Assembly: GCA_964390305.1 (NCBI GenBank)
Contig: CAYMHT010000008.1
Coordinates: 1 to 47,469, forward strand
Direction: 5' to 3'
DNA: 47,469 bases
Source: SKLM01 sp964390305
GTDB taxonomy: Bacteria; Chloroflexota; Anaerolineae; B4-G1
How positions within the stretch are numbered: the first letter of the stretch is position 1; each line of letters begins with the position of its first letter. The translations under genes were made by a program, and so were the position numbers. The notes below the pieces were generated by a model. It saw only the letters and a list, made by a program, of their open reading frames with translations, was not told the origin of the DNA and did not search any database. Shown here piece by piece: positions 15,801-24,484 of this stretch.

Positions 15801-16229
15801 ATGTTTCTGGGAGAATTCGTCCACGTCCTCGATGGCAAGGGACGGTTGACCATTCCCGCCAAGTTCCGCGCTGAACTAGATGCGGCCCTCGTCGTGACGC
15901 GCGGAATTGACCGGTGCCTCGCTGTCTTCCCCATTCCTGAATGGGAGCAACTGGCCGAGCAGGTGAGCGACCTGCCGCTGACGGACCGGCAGGCTCGTGC
16001 GTTCCGGCGGCTCCTCTTCGCCAATGCCTCTGACGTCTCCCCTGACGGTCAGGGGCGGATTCTTATCCCCCCCCGTCTGCGCGAGTATGCCAACCTCGAT
16101 GGGGAGGTGGTGGTCGCGGGTCTCAACACTTACATTGAGCTGTGGAACCCGGAGGCTTGGAACAGCGAGCGTGAGCAGGTGGAAGGGGAGGATGTCGATA
16201 TCGAGGGCTGGGCCGCGCTGGGCATCTAG
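15801..16229 (+). CDS. mraZ: Transcriptional regulator MraZ
   Basis: A 142-residue DNA-binding protein that usually represses its own dcw operon and assembles into a ring of subunits. It has two SpoVT/AbrB-like halves: VLDGKGRLTIPAKFR (about 9-23) and SPDGQGRILIPPRLREYA (about 78-95), each with the DGxGR signature. MFLGEF is the usual MraZ N-terminus, so the ATG at 15801 is chosen over the in-frame GTG at 15783; the Shine-Dalgarno is weak for both. It is the first gene of the cluster, with a predicted operator for itself directly upstream. Confidence 0.95.
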   Translation: MFLGEFVHVLDGKGRLTIPAKFRAELDAALVVTRGIDRCLAVFPIPEWEQLAEQVSDLPLTDRQARAFRRLLFANASDVSPDGQGRILIPPRLREYANLDGEVVVAGLNTYIELWNPEAWNSEREQVEGEDVDIEGWAALGI

Positions 16230-16301
16230 CCGATGACGTCCGGGTTGGTGGACCGCGCTGGAAGCACCTCTAAAGCCAGGCGGACGGGGAGGTAGGGATA
16301 G

Positions 16302-17228
16302 ATGGGAGGCGACCACGTCCCTGTTCTGTTGGATGAAGTTATGGCCGGGCTGGGGGTGACGCCTGGGGGACGATACGTGGATGCGACGGTCGGGGGCGGT
16401 GGGCACGCCGCTGAGATTCTGGCGCTCTCCGCCCCTGACGGTCTCTTGCTCGGTCTGGATCGGGATCCGCAAGCGCTGAGGGTGGCGAGCGAACGCCTGA
16501 GTCTCTATGCGGGGCGTCTTACGCTCGTGCATGCCTCTTTCGCCGATATAAGAGAGGTGGCGGAGGCTCGGGACTTCGTGCCAGCCAGCGGGGTTCTCTT
16601 CGATTTGGGCCTATCCTCGCTCCAGCTGGCGGATGCGGAGCGCGGGTTTTCGTTCATGGCGGAGGGTCCGCTGGACATGCGGTTTGACCGGACGTCGGGG
16701 GGGCCAACGGCAGCCGACCTGGTTAACAATCTGCCGGCTGAGGCGTTGGCGGAGATCCTGTATGAATACGGCGAGGAGACGCAGGCGCGCCGCATCGCCG
16801 AGGCGCTGGTTGAAGCACGGCCCATACATACGACGCAGGAGTTGGTGGCGGTGATCGAGAGGACGGTGGGCCGGCGCCGAGGGCGGCTCCATCCGGCGAC
16901 GCTGACGTTTCAGGCGTTGCGGATTGCCGTCAACGAGGAGCTGGAAGCGCTGAAGGCGGCTCTTCCGCAGGCGGTCGACCTTCTGGACACCGGGGGTCGT
17001 TTGGTCGTAATCGCTTTTCATTCTTTGGAGGATCGTATCGTCAAGCGATTCATACGGCGGGAGAGCAAGGACTGTGTCTGCCCGCCGGAACTGCCGATTT
17101 GCAGGTGTGATCACGAGGCCTCGTTGAACGTGATCACTCGAAAGCCGATCCGGCCGACGGAGGAGGAGGTGGCGGCCAACCCACGCTCTCGCTCCGCCCG
17201 TCTGAGAATCGCGGAGCGGAAGGGATAG
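16302..17228 (+). CDS. rsmH: 16S rRNA m4C1402 methyltransferase
   Basis: A 308-residue SAM-dependent enzyme (formerly MraW) that N4-methylates cytidine 1402 of 16S rRNA in the ribosomal P site. The HVPVLLDEV N-terminus, the SAM loop VDATVGGGGH (about 26-35), GLDRDPQA, the FDLGLSSLQL motif and the late FHSLEDRIVKRF block are characteristic. Length is normal. GGGGAGG lies upstream of the ATG. It sits in its standard place after mraZ, 72 bp apart. Confidence 0.97.
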   Translation: MGGDHVPVLLDEVMAGLGVTPGGRYVDATVGGGGHAAEILALSAPDGLLLGLDRDPQALRVASERLSLYAGRLTLVHASFADIREVAEARDFVPASGVLFDLGLSSLQLADAERGFSFMAEGPLDMRFDRTSGGPTAADLVNNLPAEALAEILYEYGEETQARRIAEALVEARPIHTTQELVAVIERTVGRRRGRLHPATLTFQALRIAVNEELEALKAALPQAVDLLDTGGRLVVIAFHSLEDRIVKRFIRRESKDCVCPPELPICRCDHEASLNVITRKPIRPTEEEVAANPRSRSARLRIAERKG

Positions 17229-17239
17229 CAGCGGGGCGA

Positions 17240-17563
17240 ATGTCCGATTTCCTGGAATGGGTGACGCACGGCGTCAAGCGTGGACGCTTCGAGATGGACT
17301 CGCGCGCTGTCGTGGCGCTGTCCGTCGTCGTTGGAGCGCTGGCGGTCGTGACGGCCCTCTACCTGATGCTGATCAGTCGGACGGCCGCTCGTGGGCGCTA
17401 CATTGAGGAGCTGCAGGCGGAGGTCTTTCGCCTGCAGAGAGAGAACCATCAGCTGGCGGTGGAGATCGCCGAGGAGAGTGCCGTCTCCCGCCTCTGGGAA
17501 CGGGCCGAGGCGCTGGGCTTCGAGCCCGCGGAGGGGATCGAGTTTGTGGCGGGCTCGGACTAG
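17240..17563 (+). CDS. ftsL: FtsL-like cell-division protein
   Basis: A 107-residue bitopic membrane protein. It has a basic N-terminal region, one transmembrane helix (about 23-47), and an extracytoplasmic coiled-coil segment (about 50-85) with heptad spacing. These features and its place between rsmH and the division PBP identify an FtsL-like scaffold that links FtsQ and the FtsW-FtsI synthase. Sequence conservation in this family is low, so the call rests on topology and position. It starts 11 bp after rsmH and ends 15 bp before ftsI. Confidence 0.75.
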   Translation: MSDFLEWVTHGVKRGRFEMDSRAVVALSVVVGALAVVTALYLMLISRTAARGRYIEELQAEVFRLQRENHQLAVEIAEESAVSRLWERAEALGFEPAEGIEFVAGSD

Positions 17564-17578
17564 GACGCGGAGCGTTGG

Positions 17579-19315
17579 ATGGCTGAAGGACCAAGACGGC
17601 GTCTGCTGTTGCTGATCATCGTGCTCATCGGCTGCCTGGTTGTGGTGGTGGTGCAGCTCTTCAAGGTTCAGGTCGCCGACCATCAGTTCTACAAGAACTG
17701 GGCCTTGGAGCAGCAGGTGAGGGCGATCAGGATGGACAACCCGCCACGGGGCGTCATCCGCGATCGCGATGGGTGCCTGTTGGCGGGGAACGGGGTGCGG
17801 TACGCCGTCGAGGCGGCCCCAGCCTATGTGGTAGACGAGGAAGGGGCGGCTGCGGCGCTGGCGTCTGTACTGCACATGCCGGCGTCACACCTGCAGACGT
17901 TGCTGAGCAGCCGTGACGAGGAAGAGGAACTCAGGACATGGGTTCCGCTCGCCTCGTCGGTCTCCCGGGAGGCGGGCGAGGCAGTGATGGACCTGGGAAT
18001 CGGCGGCATCACCGTCCGGCCGCTGTGGAAACGGGCTTATCCCGAGGGGACTCTTGCGTCGCATGTGCTTGGTTTCTCGACGATGATCACAGGCTATTAC
18101 GGTGTGGAGGGGTACTACGATGCGATGCTCCGCCCGGAGGTGGTGGAGTGGGTGGGCCCGGTGGATATCTCCAGTGTGCCGATCCCCTGGCAGCCGATTG
18201 CGGGCGAACTCCCTCGGCGAGGGGTGAACCTGGAACTGACTGTGGATCGGACGGTGCAGGCGTTGGCGGAGGAAGAGCTGGCCCGTGCTGTCTGGGAATA
18301 CGAGGCTGAGGGCGGGACGATCATCGTCATGGAACCCCAGACGTTTGGAATCCTGGCGATGACCAGCCTTCCCGCCTACGATCCGGCACGGTACGTTGAG
18401 CTGGCCGACGACGACTCGCCCCCGTTTGAGGACCCGGCCGTCAGCAAGCAGTATGAGCCGGGATCGGTGTTCAAGATGGTGACGGCGGCGGCAGCACTCG
18501 ACGCCGGCATCGTGGGGCCTGAGACGACGTATAACGATCAGGGATGGATCGAGGTGGGAGGGCAGGCGATCCGTAATGCCACGGGGAAAGCCTACGGAGT
18601 CTCGTCTGTGACCGACATCATGGTGAAGTCTCTGAACGTGGGGGCGGCCTGGCTGAGCGTGCAGATGGAGCCGGATATTTTCTATCGGTACGTGCAGGAC
18701 TTTGGCTTCGGCGAGCGAACGGACGTGGACTTGGCCGGGGAGGTGGCCGGTCAGCTGTGGTTGCCAGAGGATGTAGAGCACTGGCACCCCTCGAACCTGG
18801 GGACGAACTCGTTTGGACAGGGGGTGGCTGTGACGCCCCTTCAGATGGTCACGGCGATGGCGACGGTGGCTAACGACGGGGCCCGCCTTCGTCCGCACGT
18901 GGTCGGACGTCGTATCGCGTCTGACGGGACTGTATCGGTGTACCAGCCGGTGCTGGTTGAGCGACCGATCTCGCCCGACACGGCACGAGAGTTGACGGAG
19001 ATTCTTGTGAAGGTTGTAGAGGAGGGCGCAACGCTGGCCAAGGTGGAGGGATACCGGGTTGCCGGGAAGACAGGCACGGCGCAGATCCCGATCCCTGGGG
19101 GATACGATCCAAAGGCCACCGTCCACACATTCGTCGGATTTGGGCCCGTGCCCGATCCAGAGCTGGTTGTCCTGGTGAAGTTGGATCGGCCGCGGGATCT
19201 ACCCTGGGCGTCCATGACGGCGGCGCCGACCTTCCAGCGGTTGGCGTCGAGGCTTTTCACCACGCTGGCGATTCCGCCAGAGGGAGGGAGAGAGGTGGCG
19301 GAGGTGCAGCCGTGA
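17579..19315 (+). CDS. ftsI: Division-specific penicillin-binding protein (FtsI/PBP2-like)
   Basis: A 578-residue class B transpeptidase that crosslinks septal peptidoglycan. A short cytoplasmic tail and one transmembrane helix (about 9-28) precede the dimerisation region with RGVIRDRDG (about 57-65). The transpeptidase motifs are S296-x-x-K299 (EPGSVFKM), S351-x-N353 (SLN) and K497-T498-G499 (GKTGTAQ). No PASTA domain is present. GGAG lies about 6 nt before the ATG. Its stop overlaps the murF GTG by 4 bp (GTGA), so the two are coupled. murE, which often follows here, is missing. Confidence 0.95.
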   Translation: MAEGPRRRLLLLIIVLIGCLVVVVVQLFKVQVADHQFYKNWALEQQVRAIRMDNPPRGVIRDRDGCLLAGNGVRYAVEAAPAYVVDEEGAAAALASVLHMPASHLQTLLSSRDEEEELRTWVPLASSVSREAGEAVMDLGIGGITVRPLWKRAYPEGTLASHVLGFSTMITGYYGVEGYYDAMLRPEVVEWVGPVDISSVPIPWQPIAGELPRRGVNLELTVDRTVQALAEEELARAVWEYEAEGGTIIVMEPQTFGILAMTSLPAYDPARYVELADDDSPPFEDPAVSKQYEPGSVFKMVTAAAALDAGIVGPETTYNDQGWIEVGGQAIRNATGKAYGVSSVTDIMVKSLNVGAAWLSVQMEPDIFYRYVQDFGFGERTDVDLAGEVAGQLWLPEDVEHWHPSNLGTNSFGQGVAVTPLQMVTAMATVANDGARLRPHVVGRRIASDGTVSVYQPVLVERPISPDTARELTEILVKVVEEGATLAKVEGYRVAGKTGTAQIPIPGGYDPKATVHTFVGFGPVPDPELVVLVKLDRPRDLPWASMTAAPTFQRLASRLFTTLAIPPEGGREVAEVQP

Positions 19316-20742
19316 GGGCTCTGACCTTGATGGACGTTGTGGAGGCCCTGATCGGAATTCGCCCAGAGGGGTTGGGTCAGCGCGTCGGGCCGACGGTGAT
19401 CGATTCTCGGGAGGCGAGACCTGGGGCGCTGTTCATCGCCTTCGAGGGCGAGCACGCGGACGGTCACGACTACGTCGGGGACGCGTTCTCGCGAGGGGCC
19501 GTATCGGCGCTGGTCGAGCGCGACGTCGATGTGGAGGCCCAGATTCTGGATCTGACAAAGCCAAGCGTGACCCTTCCCGCCGCCTGGTCGCTGCCGCTGG
19601 TGTTGAAGGTGCACAGCACCCTAGAGGCGCTTCACCAGATCGCGACCTTCTGGCGGACGGTTCAGCGCAAGCTGCGGGTGGTCGGCATCACCGGGAGCGT
19701 GGGGAAGACGACGACGAAGGAGCTGGCGGCGTCGGTGCTGGCGCGACGGTATGCGACGGTCAAGAGCGAGGCCAGCTATAACAATGAGATAGGCCTGCCG
19801 CTCACCCTGCTTCGCCTCACGAGCGAGCACGAGCGTGCTGTGCTGGAGATGGGGATGTACGATGTGGGCGAGATATCGGACTTGGCTCGCATGGGCCAAC
19901 CGCAGGTCGGTGTCGTGACGATCGTGCGGCCAGTGCACATGGAGCGAGCGGGCACTTTCGAGCGTATCGTGGAGGCGAAGAAGGAGCTGGTGGAGGCATT
20001 GCCCCCTGCGCCAGAGGGAACGGCGATTCTCAATTACGACGACGAGAACGTGCGGCGGATGGCGGAGTCGACAGAGGCCCGCGTTCTTACTTATGGACTG
20101 TCGTCCGAAGCGGACCTGTGGGCCGATCGGATCGAGAGCCTGGGCTTGGACGGCATTCGGTTTCGCATCCACTACAAGGGGGAGACCCTCCACGTAAAGG
20201 TGCCGCTCCTGGGGCGCCACTCGGTTCACACCGTCTTGCGCGCGACGGCCGTGGGTTTGGTCGAAGGGTTGAGCTGGCAGGAGATCATCGAGGGACTGCG
20301 GGGTGTCGAACCGTCGTCTCAGCTACGACTGTTTGCAGTGGCCGGGCCAGAGGGGGCTACGATATTGGACGATACATACAACGCCAGTCCTGCCTCGATG
20401 ATCGCGGCGTTGAACCTGCTCGAGGAGCTCGAAGGCCGAAAGATCGCCATCCTGGGTGACATGTTGGAATTGGGCGACTATGAGGAAGAGGGACACACGA
20501 AAGTGGGGATGCGCGCCCTGGAGGTGGCAGACATACTGGTGACGGTGGGCGACCTGGGGCGCATCATCGGGGAGGTCGCGGTGCGTTGGGGCATGTCGCC
20601 GGACAACGTGCACTTATTGGAGGGCAACGAAGAAGCGATCGAGCTCCTCCGGTATGTGGTGAGGGGGGACGACGTCATTCTGGTAAAGGGCTCGCGGGCG
20701 ATGCAGATGGAAGAGATCGTCAACGCGCTGAGCACGGGATGA
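19312..20742 (+). CDS. murF: UDP-MurNAc-tripeptide D-Ala-D-Ala ligase
   Basis: A 476-residue cytosolic ATP-dependent ligase that adds D-Ala-D-Ala to the UDP-MurNAc-tripeptide. P-loop GITGSVGKTTTKE has K132; DDTYNASPASM and ILGDMLELGDYEEEGH are MurF-specific and are not found in MurE, whose carboxylate motif differs. The GTG start overlaps the ftsI stop. Length is normal. It must receive its tripeptide substrate from a MurE encoded elsewhere. Confidence 0.95.
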   Translation: MRALTLMDVVEALIGIRPEGLGQRVGPTVIDSREARPGALFIAFEGEHADGHDYVGDAFSRGAVSALVERDVDVEAQILDLTKPSVTLPAAWSLPLVLKVHSTLEALHQIATFWRTVQRKLRVVGITGSVGKTTTKELAASVLARRYATVKSEASYNNEIGLPLTLLRLTSEHERAVLEMGMYDVGEISDLARMGQPQVGVVTIVRPVHMERAGTFERIVEAKKELVEALPPAPEGTAILNYDDENVRRMAESTEARVLTYGLSSEADLWADRIESLGLDGIRFRIHYKGETLHVKVPLLGRHSVHTVLRATAVGLVEGLSWQEIIEGLRGVEPSSQLRLFAVAGPEGATILDDTYNASPASMIAALNLLEELEGRKIAILGDMLELGDYEEEGHTKVGMRALEVADILVTVGDLGRIIGEVAVRWGMSPDNVHLLEGNEEAIELLRYVVRGDDVILVKGSRAMQMEEIVNALSTG

Positions 20743-20762
20743 TCGCGGCGTGAGGCAGGTGT

Positions 20763-21767
20763 ATGGATAGAGCACTTATTCTGGCTAGCGTTTCGTTTGT
20801 GCTGGCCGTGGTCTGGGGGCCGTTGCTCATCCGCATTCTCCGCCACTACCGGATTGGGAAACGCATTCGAATCGATTGTCCGGATGACCACGAGAGCAAG
20901 ATGGGGACCCCCACGATGGGGGGCTTGATGATTGTGGTCCCCGTGATTCTGATCACGGTGGTTCTGAACATCTACAACCTGCTGGGTCGCACCGTGATCG
21001 GGCGTTCGATTCTGGTGCCGCTGGGTGTGATGGTCATCTACGCTGTGGTCGGCGGCCTGGACGACCTGGCGGGCGTGCGCGGCGTACGGCGGGGGGCTGG
21101 TCTCACGGCGACCCGCAAGCTGATCTGGGAGATTCCACTGACGCTTGCGATCGCGGTGGTGATGCTGGTGACAGACATTCAGTTCGCCGGAGAGGTCGGC
21201 GTGCCGGGGGTGCGGGAGATGGTCACGGTGGGGTGGGTGTGGGTCCCGTTTGCGTCGTCTATCATCCTCGGATTTGCGAATGCGGTGAACCTGACGGATG
21301 GACTCGACGGGCTGGCTGGCATCATCGTCGCCAGTGCGTTTGCCGCCTACGGGGTGATTGCTCAACTGCAGGGCCAGTTCTATCTGATTCGCTTCTGTTT
21401 CACGGTCGTGGGAGCGTGTTTCGCGTTCCTCTGGTACAACGCGCATCCGGCTCAGATGTTTATGGGAGACACGGGCAGCCTGGCGCTGGGAGCGACGCTG
21501 GGTACGGTGGCCTTGATGACGGGACAGTGGCTGTTGCTGCCGGTGGTGGCGTTGATCCCCGTGGCCGAGACACTCTCGGTCATCGTGCAGGTGCTCTATT
21601 TCAAGTACACGAAGCGGCGCTTCGGCAGGGGGCGGCGGATATTCAAGATGGCTCCTCTGCATCATCACTTTGAGCTGTTAGGATGGTCCGAGACGCAGGT
21701 GGTGCAGCGCTTCTGGCTGGTCGAGCTGCTTGCGGCGATGGCGGGTGTCGCACTGGCATTGCTCTAG
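20763..21767 (+). CDS. mraY: Phospho-N-acetylmuramoyl-pentapeptide transferase
   Basis: A 334-residue polytopic membrane enzyme that transfers phospho-MurNAc-pentapeptide to undecaprenyl phosphate to make lipid I. Signature segments are SKMGTPTMGG (about 45-54), GLDDL, the Mg-binding NLTDGLDGLA, FMGDTGSLALG, and the HHHFE motif of the last cytoplasmic loop. About ten hydrophobic helices are visible. Length is typical. It follows murF by 20 bp and precedes murD. Confidence 0.97.
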   Translation: MDRALILASVSFVLAVVWGPLLIRILRHYRIGKRIRIDCPDDHESKMGTPTMGGLMIVVPVILITVVLNIYNLLGRTVIGRSILVPLGVMVIYAVVGGLDDLAGVRGVRRGAGLTATRKLIWEIPLTLAIAVVMLVTDIQFAGEVGVPGVREMVTVGWVWVPFASSIILGFANAVNLTDGLDGLAGIIVASAFAAYGVIAQLQGQFYLIRFCFTVVGACFAFLWYNAHPAQMFMGDTGSLALGATLGTVALMTGQWLLLPVVALIPVAETLSVIVQVLYFKYTKRRFGRGRRIFKMAPLHHHFELLGWSETQVVQRFWLVELLAAMAGVALALL

Positions 21768-21826
21768 ATCATCCGGGCGGCGGATCTGCGTTTGGTAGAG
21801 CCGGCGCGAGCCATCATCGAGTGTCT

Positions 21827-23233
21827 ATGGAAGGAGATACACTGAGAGACAAAAGCGTGCTCGTCCTCGGGCTGGGCCGCCAAGGGGCGGCACTGGCTCG
21901 TTTCCTGGTCGAGGCTGGGGTGGAGGTGACAGTTTCCGACGTGCAGGATGAATCTGCCCTGGTCGACCAACTGGAGAAGCTGGCAGATCTGCCGATTCGT
22001 TATGTATTGGGTGAACATCCGGTCTCTGTGTTGGACGGTGCTGATCTGGTATGTGTCAGTGGTGGGGTGCCGCTGGACATTCCGATCGTCAAAGAGGCAC
22101 GCGAGCGGGGCATCCCGCTCAGCAACGATGCGCAGATCTTCCTGGACCGCTGTTTGGCGCCCGTTATTGGGATCACCGGCTCGGCTGGCAAGACGACCAC
22201 AACGGCGCTGGTCGGCGAGATGTGCCGCGCGGCCGGGCTGCGCACGTGGGTCGGCGGTAACATCGGCAACCCGCTCATCAGGGACGTGGCGGCGATCAAG
22301 TCGGGGGACTGCGTGGTGATGGAGCTGTCCAGCTTTCAGCTGGCGCTGATGACGACGAGCCCGCACATCGCAGCGGTGCTCAACATCACGCCGAATCACC
22401 TGGATCGACATGGGACGATGGATGACTACATCGCGGCCAAACAGAACATCCTTGCACACCAGGCGCGGGACGACGTGGCGCTCCTGGGTTATGACGATGC
22501 CAACGCGCGGGCGCTGGCGCTAGAGACCGCGGGACAGTTGTACTTCTTCAGCGGTAGGGCCGAGGTGGAGGCGGGGGCCTTCAAGACGAACGGCGAGCTG
22601 ACGCTGCGGATGAACGGGGACGCGAGACAGGCGGGAGAGCGGGTTGACCGTGAGATCTGCAAGGCGTCGGAGGTGCCGCTGCTGGGCGATCACAATCTGC
22701 TCAACGTGCTGGCGGCGAGCGTGTTGGCCAAGCTGGCTGGCGCGCCACTGCAGGCGATTCGGGAGGTGGCGACGACGTTCACAGGGGTTGAGCACCGTCT
22801 GGAGCTAGTGCGGGATTTGAACGGTGCACATTGGTACGACGATTCGATCGCCACGGCCCCGGAGCGGGCGGTCGCTGCGATGTGCTCGTTCGACGAGCCC
22901 ATCGTGCTCTTGGCCGGGGGTCGGGACAAGGATCTTCCGTGGGCGGCGTTCGCCGACGAGGCGCAGCGCCGGGTGCGACAGCTGATCACCTTCGGGGAGG
23001 CGGGGGCGATGATCGCCGAGGTGGTGGGCGAGGCCATGACGCAGGAGGACGAAGGGGCGACGCTGGAGAAAATCTCTCGCGTGGGGACGCTGGAGGAGGC
23101 TGTTGCGGAAGCGGCTCGGGTGGCTCGCCCTGGCGACGTGGTGCTCCTTTCGCCAGGAGGGACGAGCTATGACGCGTTTCGGGACTTCGCCGAGCGGGGC
23201 GAGCGGTTCAAGAGGCTCGTGCGGGCACTGTAG
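21827..23233 (+). CDS. murD: UDP-MurNAc-L-Ala D-Glu ligase
   Basis: A 468-residue (from ATG 21827) cytosolic ligase that adds D-glutamate to UDP-MurNAc-L-Ala. It has the N-terminal Rossmann motif GLGRQG, the P-loop GITGSAGKTTTTALV, NITPNHLDRHG, and the C-terminal DDSIATAPERA block of MurD. The start is ambiguous: the ATG at 21827 has no ribosome site, but AAGGAG sits 5 nt before an in-frame CTG at 21842, which would give the family's usual N-terminus. Upstream frame is open back into mraY and is not protein-like there. Confidence 0.93.
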   Translation: MEGDTLRDKSVLVLGLGRQGAALARFLVEAGVEVTVSDVQDESALVDQLEKLADLPIRYVLGEHPVSVLDGADLVCVSGGVPLDIPIVKEARERGIPLSNDAQIFLDRCLAPVIGITGSAGKTTTTALVGEMCRAAGLRTWVGGNIGNPLIRDVAAIKSGDCVVMELSSFQLALMTTSPHIAAVLNITPNHLDRHGTMDDYIAAKQNILAHQARDDVALLGYDDANARALALETAGQLYFFSGRAEVEAGAFKTNGELTLRMNGDARQAGERVDREICKASEVPLLGDHNLLNVLAASVLAKLAGAPLQAIREVATTFTGVEHRLELVRDLNGAHWYDDSIATAPERAVAAMCSFDEPIVLLAGGRDKDLPWAAFADEAQRRVRQLITFGEAGAMIAEVVGEAMTQEDEGATLEKISRVGTLEEAVAEAARVARPGDVVLLSPGGTSYDAFRDFAERGERFKRLVRAL

Positions 23234-23242
23234 GGGGCCTGA

Positions 23243-24484
23243 GTGGATTTGGGTGGACAACGGATGACGAGGATGTCGATACGGACACAGGAGAATCCTG
23301 ACTACGTCGTGATCTTGGCAGTTGTGGGGCTGGTCGTCGCTGGCCTGATGATCGTCTACAGCGCGACATTCGACTGGTCATATCAGGAGTATGGAAACTC
23401 GTTCCAGATCACGTTGAATCAGTCGCGATGGGTTGGGTTGGGCATGGTCGCGCTCGTGGCGTTCACGTTTATCCCGTGCGACTGGTGGGAGAAGGTGGCG
23501 GTGCCGGTCATGGCGGCGACGCTATTGTCGCTGGTGCTGGTGCTCGTGGTTGGACAGAAGCGGTTTGGTGCACAACGGTCGTTCCTGGGGGGCTCAGTTC
23601 ATCCGGGCGAACTGGCGAAGTTGTCGACGGTCATCTACATTGCCGCCTGGCTATCGTCGAAGGGTGAGCAGATGCGGGACGTGACCTACGGCCTGATACC
23701 CTTCGCCGTGCTGATTGGTGTGGTGGCCGGATTGATCGTGGCACAGCCGGACATAGGGACGGCCATCCTGATCTGCATGGTCTCGATCGCGGTCTTCTTC
23801 TTTGCGGGTGCCGACGTCTTCCAGCTGGCCATCGGGGGTGCTGTGAGCGCCGTGACTTTCGCGTTGCTCATCACCAAGTTTCCCCACGCGTCCGAGCGTA
23901 TCACGGAGTGGCTGAAGGTCTGGCGCAGCCCAGAGCTTGCGGGACACCACATGAAACAGACGTTGATCGCGCTGGGCAGCGGAGGCGCCTTCGGCGTGGG
24001 GCTGGGACAGGGCCAGCAGAAGCTAGGGTATTTGCCGACGCCGCACACGGATACCATCTTCGCCGTGCTGGGCGAGGAGGCTGGTCTTCTGGGGTGTCTC
24101 ATCGTGATCGGGCTATTTGTCCTCTTCGCGTACCGCGGCTTCAAGATCACGATGGACGCTCAGGATTCGTTTGCCGCCCTGCTGGCGTGCGGTGTGACGT
24201 GCTGGATCACGTTTCAGGCTTTGATCAACGTGGGGGTTGTGACGGGGCTGGTTCCCTTCACTGGCATGGCGCTGCCGTTCATCAGTTGTGGTGGGTCGTC
24301 GATGGTGGCGTCGCTGGCGGGTGTGGGGCTGTTACTCAGTGTTTCGCGCGGCAAGCGTATCGACGAACGCACCAGCAGACGGGAGGGGCAACGCCAGTAT
24401 GCGCATCTGGATCGCCGGTGGGGGAACCGGGGGACACGTGTATCCCGGTCTGGCCGTGGTACAGGCGCTCGGGGCCGAAGATAG
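23243..24484 (+). CDS. ftsW: Septal peptidoglycan polymerase FtsW
   Basis: A 413-residue SEDS-family membrane glycosyltransferase that polymerises lipid II at the septum with FtsI. About ten hydrophobic helices are present, with family segments KRFGAQRSFLGG, VHPGELAKLS, GTGSG-like GSGGAFGVGLGQGQQKLGYLPTPHTD (written here only for its core GLGQGQQK) and PFISCGGSSM. The GTG at 23243 is chosen because AGGGGG, overlapping the murD stop, lies 5 nt upstream; ATGs at 23264 and 23273 are alternatives. The last 28 or so codons are basic and lie over the start of murG in another frame. They are unlikely to be conserved. Confidence 0.94.
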   Translation: MDLGGQRMTRMSIRTQENPDYVVILAVVGLVVAGLMIVYSATFDWSYQEYGNSFQITLNQSRWVGLGMVALVAFTFIPCDWWEKVAVPVMAATLLSLVLVLVVGQKRFGAQRSFLGGSVHPGELAKLSTVIYIAAWLSSKGEQMRDVTYGLIPFAVLIGVVAGLIVAQPDIGTAILICMVSIAVFFFAGADVFQLAIGGAVSAVTFALLITKFPHASERITEWLKVWRSPELAGHHMKQTLIALGSGGAFGVGLGQGQQKLGYLPTPHTDTIFAVLGEEAGLLGCLIVIGLFVLFAYRGFKITMDAQDSFAALLACGVTCWITFQALINVGVVTGLVPFTGMALPFISCGGSSMVASLAGVGLLLSVSRGKRIDERTSRREGQRQYAHLDRRWGNRGTRVSRSGRGTGARGRR

